The notes beneath the pieces were generated by a model. It did no database searches and was not told the origin of the DNA. It saw only the letters and a list, made by a program, of their open reading frames with translations. 7,169 bases of DNA from CAZRHR01 sp964599915 (GTDB lineage Bacteria; Bacteroidota; Bacteroidia; CAIKAF01): positions 1 through 7,169 of the forward strand of contig CAZRHR010000099.1 of the NCBI GenBank assembly GCA_964599915.1, given 5' to 3'. Position 1 is the first letter of the stretch. Each line of letters starts with the position of its first letter. The position numbers were made by a program, and so were the translations under genes. Shown here in pieces: positions 1-6,964 of this stretch.

Positions 1-2891
1 TGGGTTTCTTTGGCTTCTCTCCATAGCCTGCCTTGTGCATCGAAAACGCGGATACTTTGAGGAAGTTCATCGGACATGATGTGAACCATATCTCGGGTTG
101 GATTGGGATACACCATCACCCGAATGGAGGATGCAGGATCTAGGCCAAGCACAAAATTGAATAATGCGGAAGAGGTAATGCAACCTCCTTCTGTAAACAC
201 CTTAACGCCGTACAATCCCGGTCCCGGTGGGGTAAATTGTTGTGCTGTTTCGCCCGGAAGGTCTCCTTGTGGTGTAAACCATTGGTAGCTAAAGGCTGAC
301 GGGGCGGACAAAACGCCGTTGGAGAGTTGGATGATAGGCGTTGGTAAGGGCGATTCCACGGTAATCATTTGGATGGCGGAGTCGGCCAATAGGCCATCGC
401 TCACCCAAAGCTGAACGGGATAAAGGCCAGCCGTGTTCCAGGTTCCCCACACCATATTTCCGGTGGCTTGCGATGGTGTGGCACCGGAAAGTTGCCAAAG
501 TGTTTGGGTAATGGTTCCGGTAGAGGTAGAGGAAAATAGCAGTGAATCTCCTTCACAAATAACGGAGCCACTACTTGTAAACTGGGCGACCGGTCCGGGG
601 CCAACCGGGAAACCGGAACAAACCCCTTCCACCACGACATTGTCGATATAAATGTTGTTTCCACCTCGGTTTTGAACCACAAACAGTAATTGAACCTGGG
701 TGTGACCATCGAAAGCTTGAAGTGCGGCCGATAAACAAGGCGCTGCGGTAGCCGTGCCAAAGCACCAATCATTGGCCGTGTTTGGAACGAAATTGCTGTT
801 CAATAGGGTGTTGGTGGCGAAAACCCCTTGTCCGTTTTCAGCGATGCGCAATAAAGAAACGGGTTGGGGTTGTTGCTGGCTTTTTACAAGTACAAAAAGG
901 GAGTCCCTCACAGTGGATACGCGCCGACGGTGCGCATGCTCAAATCGTAGAGAAACGTTGGAAAAAAGAGAAAAGTCCAGAAGGGGAGAAAGCAAGGTGT
1001 CATTTTGCCCTACTTCGGACTGGTTTTGAAAAATATTGACACCCGGCGCTTTGTTTCCCGGCGTATTCCCGTTTACATTCACCAAATTCCATTGAGCATT
1101 TCCGCTTGGATTAATGCTGGTCCAACCCATGCTGGACAAGGAGGTTCCCTCGAAATTTTCAGAGAAAATAGTGGCGGTGGCTGTGTTGGTAATGTTCACG
1201 GCTGTGTTTTGGGTGATGCTGTCTGCGCCGAAGCTGTTGTACACGGTTAAAGTTACGGGGAAAGTGCCCATCTGGTTATATTGTACCGTGGGTTGGAGGA
1301 GGGTGGATGTGGAAGGCATTCCGCCGGGAAAATTCCAGCGAACAGAATCGACAAGCCCAATGCTGGTTTGGTTAAATTGGATTTGAAGTCCCGGGCAGCC
1401 TGTATTTCCATTTTGGGTAAAAGCGGCGCTGGGCGGGCTGTTGGGATTGCAATTAAAGGATTGTACCCCTTGAATTCCTTTCAACAAGTTCAGTCGGCCG
1501 CCGGTGGTGGTGATGCCATTCAATGCATTAATGGGGTCCACACCATTAAGCACCCATTGTCTCATTTGCAGCGTCATGGCTGCAGGGTTTTGTTTGTACA
1601 GCTGAATAAAGTAGGGACAAGCAGCGGAATAATATAGCGCGATGGCACCGGCTACATGTGGCGTAGCCATGGACGTACCGGTCAGGGCGCTGTGGTTGTT
1701 GGTGGGCACTGTATTCCAGATTTGGGTTCCCGGTGCACCGAGGTCAATGCTGGTGGCGCCGAAACCGCAGGAATTGTTTCGTCCGTCATTTCGGGTGGTG
1801 TTGGTGACGCCAATCAGGAAGGAAGAAACACAGGTGGTGGGAACGTCGCCCACCGCATCTACATCTACATTGTTATTGGGTCCTGCGCCTGCGCTTAAAA
1901 TACCGACACTTCCCAAGGTGTCGTAAAAGGCGCACCAAATAGGAAAGTTGGCGGCATTTCCATTATCCACGCCAAAAGAAGAGTTGGTGGAAACCACAAA
2001 AGCGCCTTGTTGTCCATTGGTTTGGTTGTAGCGGCGACGCATGGCGGCAGCATAAGCGTAAGCGGCAACCACGGTGGCTTCATTGCCGGAAGACCCCATG
2101 ATGGGCATGATTTTCACTTGCCAGTTTACACCGGTTCCACCTACATTATTGTTTCCACGCGCCCCGATGATGCCTGACACGTGTGTGCCATGTTGCGCGC
2201 TGGTAAGTGTTCCATTTCCATTGTACGCATTCCATCCAAAAACGTCATCCACATAGCCATTTCCGTCATCGTCTATACCATTGCCGGGGATTTCAAGGTG
2301 GTTTTGCCACATGTTGGGCAACAAGTCGGTGTGCGTTCTTTGGAATCCATCATCAATCACGGCCACCACAATGGTGTCTCCTGCCGTGGTTAAGCCTCCG
2401 GTGGTGATGTCCCAGGCGGCTTGCGCTCGAATATCTGCCCCTACGGTTCCTCCACCTTGTCCGGTGTTATTGTATTGCCATTGTTGGCTTGCGTATGATG
2501 GATCGTTGGGAATGGCGCGGTGTTGAACCACATGGTTGTATTGCGCCAAACGAACTGCAGGATGGCGTTTCAATTGTGCCAAAAGTGCTGTGGTGGCTTT
2601 TACAGCATTAGTGTTGGTATTTTCTGGAATGCCTTTGACCAGATAAAGGGCAAAATGCGGAGACAAACGTTCCAGTTTGATTTCACTAAGTTGTTGTTGT
2701 AGAAGCCACGCCTCTGAAAAGCTTTTCAGCAAGACGTCTTCCTGTTGATCATTTTCCAGCCAAACAAGGGATTCGAAAAAGTGAACAGCTGTTTCGTTGG
2801 CATGAGGTACCTCGGTAATGGTAGAAGATTGACTTTTTAAACTTGGCGTAAGGGCCCAAAGGGTGAGTGAGAGGTAAAGTAATGAACGCAC
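1..2891 (-). CDS. Secreted subtilisin-like (S8) serine protease with T9SS sorting domain, 3' end cut by window edge
   Basis: My reverse-strand translation gives one uninterrupted frame of 963 codons running off the left edge. It is probably an extracellular protease exported by Sec and then the type IX secretion system. Residues 1-21 look like a signal peptide (hydrophobic LLYLSLTLWAL). Residues 22-130 resemble an S8 propeptide and end in the family-typical PNDPSYASQQW. The protease domain spans about 135-475: catalytic Asp180 in VIDDG, His234 in HGTHVSG and Ser407 in GTSMATPHVAG, plus a Ca-loop-like IDDDGNGYVDD at 206-216. Then come a PKD-like domain (486-568), a jelly-roll choice-of-anchor/MAM-like domain (575-757, ending NIYIDNVVVEG), a second PKD-like domain (765-846) and an Ig-like stretch (850-912). 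A type A sorting domain starts at YPNP (928-931); roughly its last 30-45 residues lie outside the window. The start is GTG, because an in-frame TAA lies four codons upstream and the first in-frame ATG is codon 194, inside the protease domain. An A-rich stretch precedes the GTG. Substrate unknown. Confidence 0.95.
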   Translation of the reverse strand, partial: MRSLLYLSLTLWALTPSLKSQSSTITEVPHANETAVHFFESLVWLENDQQEDVLLKSFSEAWLLQQQLSEIKLERLSPHFALYLVKGIPENTNTNAVKATTALLAQLKRHPAVRLAQYNHVVQHRAIPNDPSYASQQWQYNNTGQGGGTVGADIRAQAAWDITTGGLTTAGDTIVVAVIDDGFQRTHTDLLPNMWQNHLEIPGNGIDDDGNGYVDDVFGWNAYNGNGTLTSAQHGTHVSGIIGARGNNNVGGTGVNWQVKIMPIMGSSGNEATVVAAYAYAAAMRRRYNQTNGQQGAFVVSTNSSFGVDNGNAANFPIWCAFYDTLGSVGILSAGAGPNNNVDVDAVGDVPTTCVSSFLIGVTNTTRNDGRNNSCGFGATSIDLGAPGTQIWNTVPTNNHSALTGTSMATPHVAGAIALYYSAACPYFIQLYKQNPAAMTLQMRQWVLNGVDPINALNGITTTGGRLNLLKGIQGVQSFNCNPNSPPSAAFTQNGNTGCPGLQIQFNQTSIGLVDSVRWNFPGGMPSTSTLLQPTVQYNQMGTFPVTLTVYNSFGADSITQNTAVNITNTATATIFSENFEGTSLSSMGWTSINPSGNAQWNLVNVNGNTPGNKAPGVNIFQNQSEVGQNDTLLSPLLDFSLFSNVSLRFEHAHRRRVSTVRDSLFVLVKSQQQPQPVSLLRIAENGQGVFATNTLLNSNFVPNTANDWCFGTATAAPCLSAALQAFDGHTQVQLLFVVQNRGGNNIYIDNVVVEGVCSGFPVGPGPVAQFTSSGSVICEGDSLLFSSTSTGTITQTLWQLSGATPSQATGNMVWGTWNTAGLYPVQLWVSDGLLADSAIQMITVESPLPTPIIQLSNGVLSAPSAFSYQWFTPQGDLPGETAQQFTPPGPGLYGVKVFTEGGCITSSALFNFVLGLDPASSIRVMVYPNPTRDMVHIMSDELPQSIRVFDAQGRLWREAKET

Positions 2892-3217
2892 TTTTTTATT
2901 TTAAAGATACCACAATGAATGGAAAGAAACCTAATAAAGACGGATAAATACAGTGCTTTCATTTTATTGAAAAATTTTATCTTTTTCTTTCCTGTGATTT
3001 TGTGGAACTTAGCACGGCATTCATTTTTGCCGCACACGAATAGAAAGGTATACCTGTTCTTTGAATCAAATAGGTGTTCTGTATATCAGAGCATTGGAGG
3101 CGTCAGTCTCGTTTGGATGTAATTCTACTTAAAAAACAGTTAAAATAATGTAAGGTTTCAAGTAATAAATGCATACCTTAGTTATGACAAATATTTCTTT
3201 GACTTTATCATTTTAAT
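2892..3217. other. Divergent AT-rich intergenic control region between two secreted-protein genes
   Basis: This 326-bp gap lies between the start of the minus-strand protease and the start of the plus-strand Omp28-like gene, so it must hold the promoters of both unless transcripts enter from elsewhere. No full TTG-N17-23-TAnnTTTG promoter is visible. One-mismatch -7 candidates are TAGGTTTC on the minus strand (2926-2933), TACCTTAG (3174-3181) and TTTCTTTG (3194-3201) on the plus strand, none with a well-placed TTG. A perfect 10-bp palindrome AGGTATACCT is at 3046-3055, and CGGCA/TGCCG form a short inverted repeat near 3014-3031. An open frame at 2919-3122 has no recognisable features and I do not regard it as a gene. 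Confidence 0.6.
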
Positions 3218-5131
3218 ATGAAAAACACTTACGCATGGGGCTTGGCCATTCTTACGGCGGGTGCGCTTACTGCCCAATCTCCTAGGTTTATTGTGGCAGA
3301 AGCCTTTTCAAATGCTGGATGCGGACCATGCGCTCAGCAGAATCCTGCTTATGGAACCCTTTTAGGCGGAAATACCGATAAAGTGGTTGGTGTAAAATAC
3401 CAAACGGCAGGTCCGGGGTTTGATCCCATGAACGTTCAAAATCCTAGCGAGGTGAATACCCGTGCGGGTTATTACAATATTTCCGGTGTTCCTTATGGCG
3501 TGTTAGACGGAACGCCACACACAGGTAGCAGTTACACCGGAGCGTTGGCCAACCTGAACCAGTCTAAAATCAATACACGATATGCAGATTCATCCGCGTT
3601 TGATTTGCAGGTGACCCATACTATTTCTCCTGATTTATCTAGCATCAGCATTTCAGTCACCATTACGGCTACGGAAGACATTGATATTGGAAGCCAGGTG
3701 ATGCGCTTGCATGTACTGATTGCTGAGCGTGAAATTACTTTCGCAACGCCTCCCGGAACCAATGGTGAAACCACCTTCAAAGGCGTGATGAGAAAAATGT
3801 ACCCCAACGCGAGTGGTACCACCATCGCTTCCTCTTGGACCGATGGAACCTCTCAAACCATCACTTTTACCGAAACCTTACCGACTTATTTGTACAAGAT
3901 TTCTGAGGTGGGCGTAGTGGCTTTTATCCAGAACAACAACACCAAGGAAGTACTTCAAGGCGGATATAGTGCACCACAACCCCTATCCGATTACGGTTCT
4001 GTGACCGCCATTGCCGGTCCAACCGGTTTAAATTGTACGGGTGACTTATCCGGCGTAAATGCCACCATCCGCAACTTAGGGAATGTGAACTTGACTTCTG
4101 CTACGGTGAACTATGCCGTGAATGGTGGAACCGCTTCTTCTTTCCCCTATACCGGTAACATCGCGCCAAATGCCACAGCCAATGTGGCCATTCCCAATCT
4201 CACCGGTTTGGCCGGCGGTACCAACACCTTGTCTGTTTGGCTTACCCAAATCAATGGAAATTCGGCTTTAACCAGCCCGATTGGTACTCAATCCAAAGAT
4301 TTCAGCGTGTCTGGAACTCCAACGGCTGGTCCTGCTGCTGAAACTTTTGAATCCACTAGCTTCCCGGCCAACTGGATTATTGACAACCAAGGCGCTGCTA
4401 TAGGTTGGCAGCGTGTGCAAGGCGCAGGTGGCTTCGGTGCATCTAACCGTTGCATGCGTGCTTTCTTCTGGAACATGCCCAATGCCGCTACCGCTGATTT
4501 GTTTACTCCTCGCTTCGACTTGAGCAACTCAGGCCCCATGCAATTGGAATTCGACGTAGCGTACACCTATTGGACGGCTGCTACGCCAGAAAACGACCGT
4601 TTGCGTGTAGATTATTCTACCAATTGTGGTGGTACTTGGACCAACTTGTTCGACAAAGCCGGAACAGCGCTTTCTACCGCGCCTCCTGTAAGTTCTACCT
4701 CTAATCCTTTCGTTCCTTCTGCGACCCAGTGGAGAAAAGAAACCATTGACCTGTCTGCAATCAACGCCAATGATGTTCTTTTCCGCTTCCGTGGTATTTC
4801 CGCTTTCGGTGACAACCTGTATGTGGACAACATCAATGTTACAGCTTTCTCTGCATCTATTGATGAAAATAACACTTTGGCCATGTCTGTGTTTCCAAAC
4901 CCTGCTTCTGAGTCCACTCAGTTGCAATTTACCATGAACGAAATGGCTGAAGTTTCCATTAAAGTATTGAACATGGCCGGCCAAGCCGTGATTACACATC
5001 ACGCCGGTGAACTCGCTAATGGCCCTCACCAAATTCAATTGAACACCTCCGGTCTTGCTTCCGGTGTGTACCAAATCGCCATCGGCTTCGGTACCAAAAC
5101 CGAATATACCCGCTTGGTGGTCGTGAGATAA
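3218..5131 (+). CDS. Omp28-like thioredoxin-fold secreted protein with jelly-roll domain and T9SS sorting domain
   Basis: This 637-residue protein is predicted to be exported and anchored or released by the type IX secretion system. Residues 1-19 are a signal peptide with a likely cut after LTA. There is no lipobox cysteine, so it is not a typical lipoprotein. Residues 22-120 match the Omp28-related thioredoxin-like domain: VAEAFSNAGCGPCAQQNPAY has the CxxC pair Cys35/Cys38, and SGVPYG (89-94) has the expected cis-Pro at Pro92. Residues 128-250 are the beta-rich part usual in this group (MRKMYPNASGT, VVAFIQNNNTKEVLQ). Residues 268-365 look like a CARDB/Ig-type domain. A choice-of-anchor/cleaved-adhesin-like jelly roll spans 372-544 (ETFES, NLYVDNINV). 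The type A sorting domain is 553-637 (FPNP at 559-562, SGLASGVYQI, terminal RLVVVR). ATG follows an AT-rich leader without Shine-Dalgarno. A disulfide redox or folding role outside the cell is inferred, not shown. Confidence 0.93.
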   Translation: MKNTYAWGLAILTAGALTAQSPRFIVAEAFSNAGCGPCAQQNPAYGTLLGGNTDKVVGVKYQTAGPGFDPMNVQNPSEVNTRAGYYNISGVPYGVLDGTPHTGSSYTGALANLNQSKINTRYADSSAFDLQVTHTISPDLSSISISVTITATEDIDIGSQVMRLHVLIAEREITFATPPGTNGETTFKGVMRKMYPNASGTTIASSWTDGTSQTITFTETLPTYLYKISEVGVVAFIQNNNTKEVLQGGYSAPQPLSDYGSVTAIAGPTGLNCTGDLSGVNATIRNLGNVNLTSATVNYAVNGGTASSFPYTGNIAPNATANVAIPNLTGLAGGTNTLSVWLTQINGNSALTSPIGTQSKDFSVSGTPTAGPAAETFESTSFPANWIIDNQGAAIGWQRVQGAGGFGASNRCMRAFFWNMPNAATADLFTPRFDLSNSGPMQLEFDVAYTYWTAATPENDRLRVDYSTNCGGTWTNLFDKAGTALSTAPPVSSTSNPFVPSATQWRKETIDLSAINANDVLFRFRGISAFGDNLYVDNINVTAFSASIDENNTLAMSVFPNPASESTQLQFTMNEMAEVSIKVLNMAGQAVITHHAGELANGPHQIQLNTSGLASGVYQIAIGFGTKTEYTRLVVVR

Positions 5132-5151
5132 TCTTGGTTCTTGTATCTTGT

Positions 5152-5182
5152 AGGGCGAATCTCATCGATTCGCCCTTTTTTT
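5152..5182 (+). terminator. Strong intrinsic terminator after the Omp28-like gene
   Basis: A perfect 10-bp inverted repeat, AGGGCGAATC (5152-5161) and GATTCGCCCT (5167-5176), has a 5-nt loop and runs directly into seven Ts (5176-5182). It starts 20 bp after the TAA of the upstream gene. The T-run ends immediately before the first ATG of the next gene, which is unusual because it leaves no room for a promoter between them. Confidence 0.9.
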
Positions 5183-5920
5183 ATGTGCCTTATGATGAGT
5201 TTAGACCTGTTCCTCAAAGGATGGATGGCTTTGGCCGTGCTTACTTTTTTTTATCTCCTGCAAAAAGCTGCGCCTTATGGCCGTCATACACAATCAGGTT
5301 GGGGGCCCACTTTGCCGAATCGCTGGGGCTGGGTTCTTATGGAAGGTTTTGTCCTGCTCACGTTTTGGGCGGCGTTTGCCCTAAATCAACCCTCTTTTGA
5401 GCTCATTCACCCAAGAATATGGAGCTTAATTGCCCTGTTCAATCTCCATTATATTCACCGGAGTTTTATTTTTCCTTTTTGCCTAAAAACCAATGGAAAG
5501 CGAATGCCTTGGGCCATTGCCGGAAGTGCCCTACTGTTTAATCTGGTGAATGGTTCGGCCTTGGGCCTTACCTTTTCTCAGCCCCAGCTTCCCCTTCAAG
5601 ATTCTACCTTATTTGCTTTGGGACTCGTTTTGTTTGTAGTGGGACAAGCCATCAACCTTTTCCATGATTATTATTTGATTTCTCTGCGGAAACCCGGAGA
5701 AACAGGGTACGTTTTGCCCGAGAAAGGACTTTTTCGCTGGCTTTGGGCACCTAATTTATGGGGAGAAATCATGGCTTGGGGCGGTTTCGCTTGCATGGGT
5801 GGAACGCTCGCCACCACCGCTTTTTTTGTCTGGACCGTAGCCAATTTGGTTCCCCGTGCCTTGGCCCACGCCAAATGGTATCGGGAAAAGTTTCCCCAAG
5901 CTGCACCGCGTTGGTTTTAA
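5183..5920 (+). CDS. Steroid 5-alpha-reductase (SRD5A)-like integral membrane reductase
   Basis: This 245-residue hydrophobic protein matches the 3-oxo-5-alpha-steroid 4-dehydrogenase family in length (human SRD5A2 is 254) and in motifs along its whole length. Counting from ATG 5183, I see YGRH (31-34), LPNRWGWVLMEG with Glu54, HYIHRSF (89-95) with Tyr90, and the C-terminal signature NLWGE (191-195) with NLVPRALAHAKWY (221-233). By eye these correspond to Glu57, Tyr91, Asn193, Glu197 and His231 of SRD5A2, the residues tied to substrate and NADPH binding. About six hydrophobic membrane segments are present (near 8-26, 50-66, 79-88, 110-127, 143-159, 202-219). The family reduces a C=C bond conjugated to a ketone using NADPH; the substrate here is unknown and need not be a steroid. 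Start choice is uncertain: ATGs at 5192 and 5195 are equally plausible, while the in-frame TTG at 5141 would put the terminator hairpin inside the gene. Confidence 0.9.
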   Translation: MCLMMSLDLFLKGWMALAVLTFFYLLQKAAPYGRHTQSGWGPTLPNRWGWVLMEGFVLLTFWAAFALNQPSFELIHPRIWSLIALFNLHYIHRSFIFPFCLKTNGKRMPWAIAGSALLFNLVNGSALGLTFSQPQLPLQDSTLFALGLVLFVVGQAINLFHDYYLISLRKPGETGYVLPEKGLFRWLWAPNLWGEIMAWGGFACMGGTLATTAFFVWTVANLVPRALAHAKWYREKFPQAAPRWF

Positions 5921-5930
5921 CGCCTTTTTT
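5908..5930 (+). terminator. Weak hairpin plus T-run overlapping the SRD5A-like stop codon
   Basis: GCGTT (5908-5912) and AACGC (5919-5923) can pair around a 6-nt loop that ends in the first T of the TAA stop. Six Ts follow at 5925-5930. The stem is only 5 bp with one intervening C before the Ts, so efficiency is doubtful. Its position just before a promoter fits a transcription-unit boundary. Confidence 0.45.
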
Positions 5931-5939
5931 ATTCCAAAC

Positions 5940-5972
5940 TTGCCTGTTACGTCAAAACCTTGGCTAATTTTG
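5940..5972 (+). promoter_or_regulatory. Bacteroidota-type promoter for the transketolase gene
   Basis: TTG at 5940-5942 is followed, after 22 bp, by TAATTTTG at 5965-5972. This fits the -33/-7 pattern TTG-N17-23-TAnnTTTG recognised by the primary sigma factor of Bacteroidota. Transcription would start near 5978-5980, leaving a leader of roughly 12-14 nt before the GTG at 5992. The match was found by eye, and such AT-rich strings also occur by chance. Confidence 0.6.
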
Positions 5973-5991
5973 CCTTTAGATTTACACCATT

Positions 5992-6957
5992 GTGGCTACA
6001 TACGAAGAATTTTTAAAGGATTACGCACTTTCGCATGAGGAAGTCGTTGTCATGACCGCTGAAAACAGGGCATTGGTTAGAAATTTACCTCCTGTTTTAG
6101 GTGCCCGCTTCATGGATACCGGTATTACGGAACAAACCATGATTGGTGCCGCCACCGGCCTGGCCCTTCGCGGAAGAAAACCCATTGTGCACGCTTTGGC
6201 GGCTTTTTTAACCATGCGCGCTTTTGAATTCGTACGTACCGATGTGGGCATTTCCGGCATGCCTGTAAAGTTGAGCAGTTTCGTCCCCGGATTTCTATCC
6301 GATGGAAATGGCCCCACCCACCAAGCCATCGAAGATGTGTCTTTGATGCGTGGTATTCCCGGCATGCAAGTCTTTTGTCCTTCGGATAATGACGATTTGT
6401 TGGCCATGATTGGCAAAATTTGGGATAGTCCTTATCCAAGTTATATTCGGGTAAATACCCGTCCGGCAGCGGTGAAACATACGACCCCTTTCGAAATCGG
6501 TAAAGCCGAAGTCCTGAAAGAAGGAAAGGATGTAACCTTGTTGGTGTATGGACTGTTGTTAGAACAAGCGGTCCGTACGGTAGAAGTATTGGAAGGGCAA
6601 GGCTTGTCCGTTGGACTGGTCAATCTGCGTTCCGTGTGGCCGATCGACGAAGAACTTATTGTTTCTTTGGCAAAATCCGGTCAACATCTGGTGACCATCG
6701 AAGATCATTTCCTCACTGGAGGTTTGTACTCTATTGTGAGTGAAATTTGTTTAAAGCACCGACTCGCACCTGCCGTAACGCCGATTGCATTGAAGCATAA
6801 GTGGTTTAAACCTGCCCTTTTACCCGATTTGCTTGCATATGAAGGATTTACCGGTGAGCAAATGGCCGCCACCGTTCTCCGAGCTATGGATAAAACGTTT
6901 GATGAAAGTGCCCTAAGTGGCATGGCCGTTGTTTCCAAAAATACCTTCGACGAATAA
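5992..6957 (+). CDS. Transketolase, C-terminal subunit (split transketolase)
   Basis: This 321-residue protein covers only the pyrimidine-binding and C-terminal domains of transketolase, the usual size of the second subunit of split transketolases. Transketolase moves two-carbon ketol units between sugar phosphates in the pentose phosphate pathway with thiamine diphosphate, in the cytoplasm. The pyrimidine-binding domain is about residues 1-165. DTGITEQ (42-48) holds Glu47, the residue expected to contact the cofactor aminopyrimidine, and GPTHQAIED (107-115) is the conserved His-containing loop. The C-terminal domain is about 168-300, with VNLRSVWPID (210-219) and IEDHFLTGGL (236-245). The diphosphate/Mg-binding N-terminal half (GDG motif) is absent and is not encoded next door, so a separately encoded partner is required. 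A 1-deoxyxylulose-5-phosphate-synthase-like relative is possible but less likely given the size. The start is GTG: an in-frame TAG lies at 5977-5979 and the next in-frame ATG is codon 21. A likely own promoter precedes it and the next gene follows after 7 bp. Confidence 0.92.
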   Translation: MATYEEFLKDYALSHEEVVVMTAENRALVRNLPPVLGARFMDTGITEQTMIGAATGLALRGRKPIVHALAAFLTMRAFEFVRTDVGISGMPVKLSSFVPGFLSDGNGPTHQAIEDVSLMRGIPGMQVFCPSDNDDLLAMIGKIWDSPYPSYIRVNTRPAAVKHTTPFEIGKAEVLKEGKDVTLLVYGLLLEQAVRTVEVLEGQGLSVGLVNLRSVWPIDEELIVSLAKSGQHLVTIEDHFLTGGLYSIVSEICLKHRLAPAVTPIALKHKWFKPALLPDLLAYEGFTGEQMAATVLRAMDKTFDESALSGMAVVSKNTFDE

Positions 6958-6964
6958 TTTCCCC

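Noticed and set aside
103..2702. Many plus-strand open frames of 60-118 codons, and short minus-strand frames, across the protease region
   Set aside because: They overlap the single 963-codon minus-strand frame that carries the full S8 triad, domain order and sorting motif. Their translations show no recognisable domain.
3014..3031. CGGCA/TGCCG inverted repeat as a terminator or structured RNA
   Set aside because: Only a 5-bp stem, with no T-run after it and no gene ending nearby.
2919..3122. 67-codon plus-strand ORF in the intergenic gap
   Set aside because: Translation of AT-rich DNA rich in Phe, Ile and Lys, with no signature; it starts inside the likely promoter region of the protease gene.
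4529..5074. 181-codon antisense ORF inside the Omp28-like gene
   Set aside because: Low-complexity antisense reading of a well-supported coding frame; no motif in its translation.
5141..5182. Upstream TTG start that would extend the SRD5A-like protein by 14 residues
   Set aside because: The extension would be encoded by the terminator hairpin and T-run, and adds nothing that resembles the family; ATGs at 5183, 5192 and 5195 are better.
6021..6480. Antisense ORFs of 61-131 codons opposite the transketolase gene
   Set aside because: They are shadows of a frame with clear transketolase motifs.
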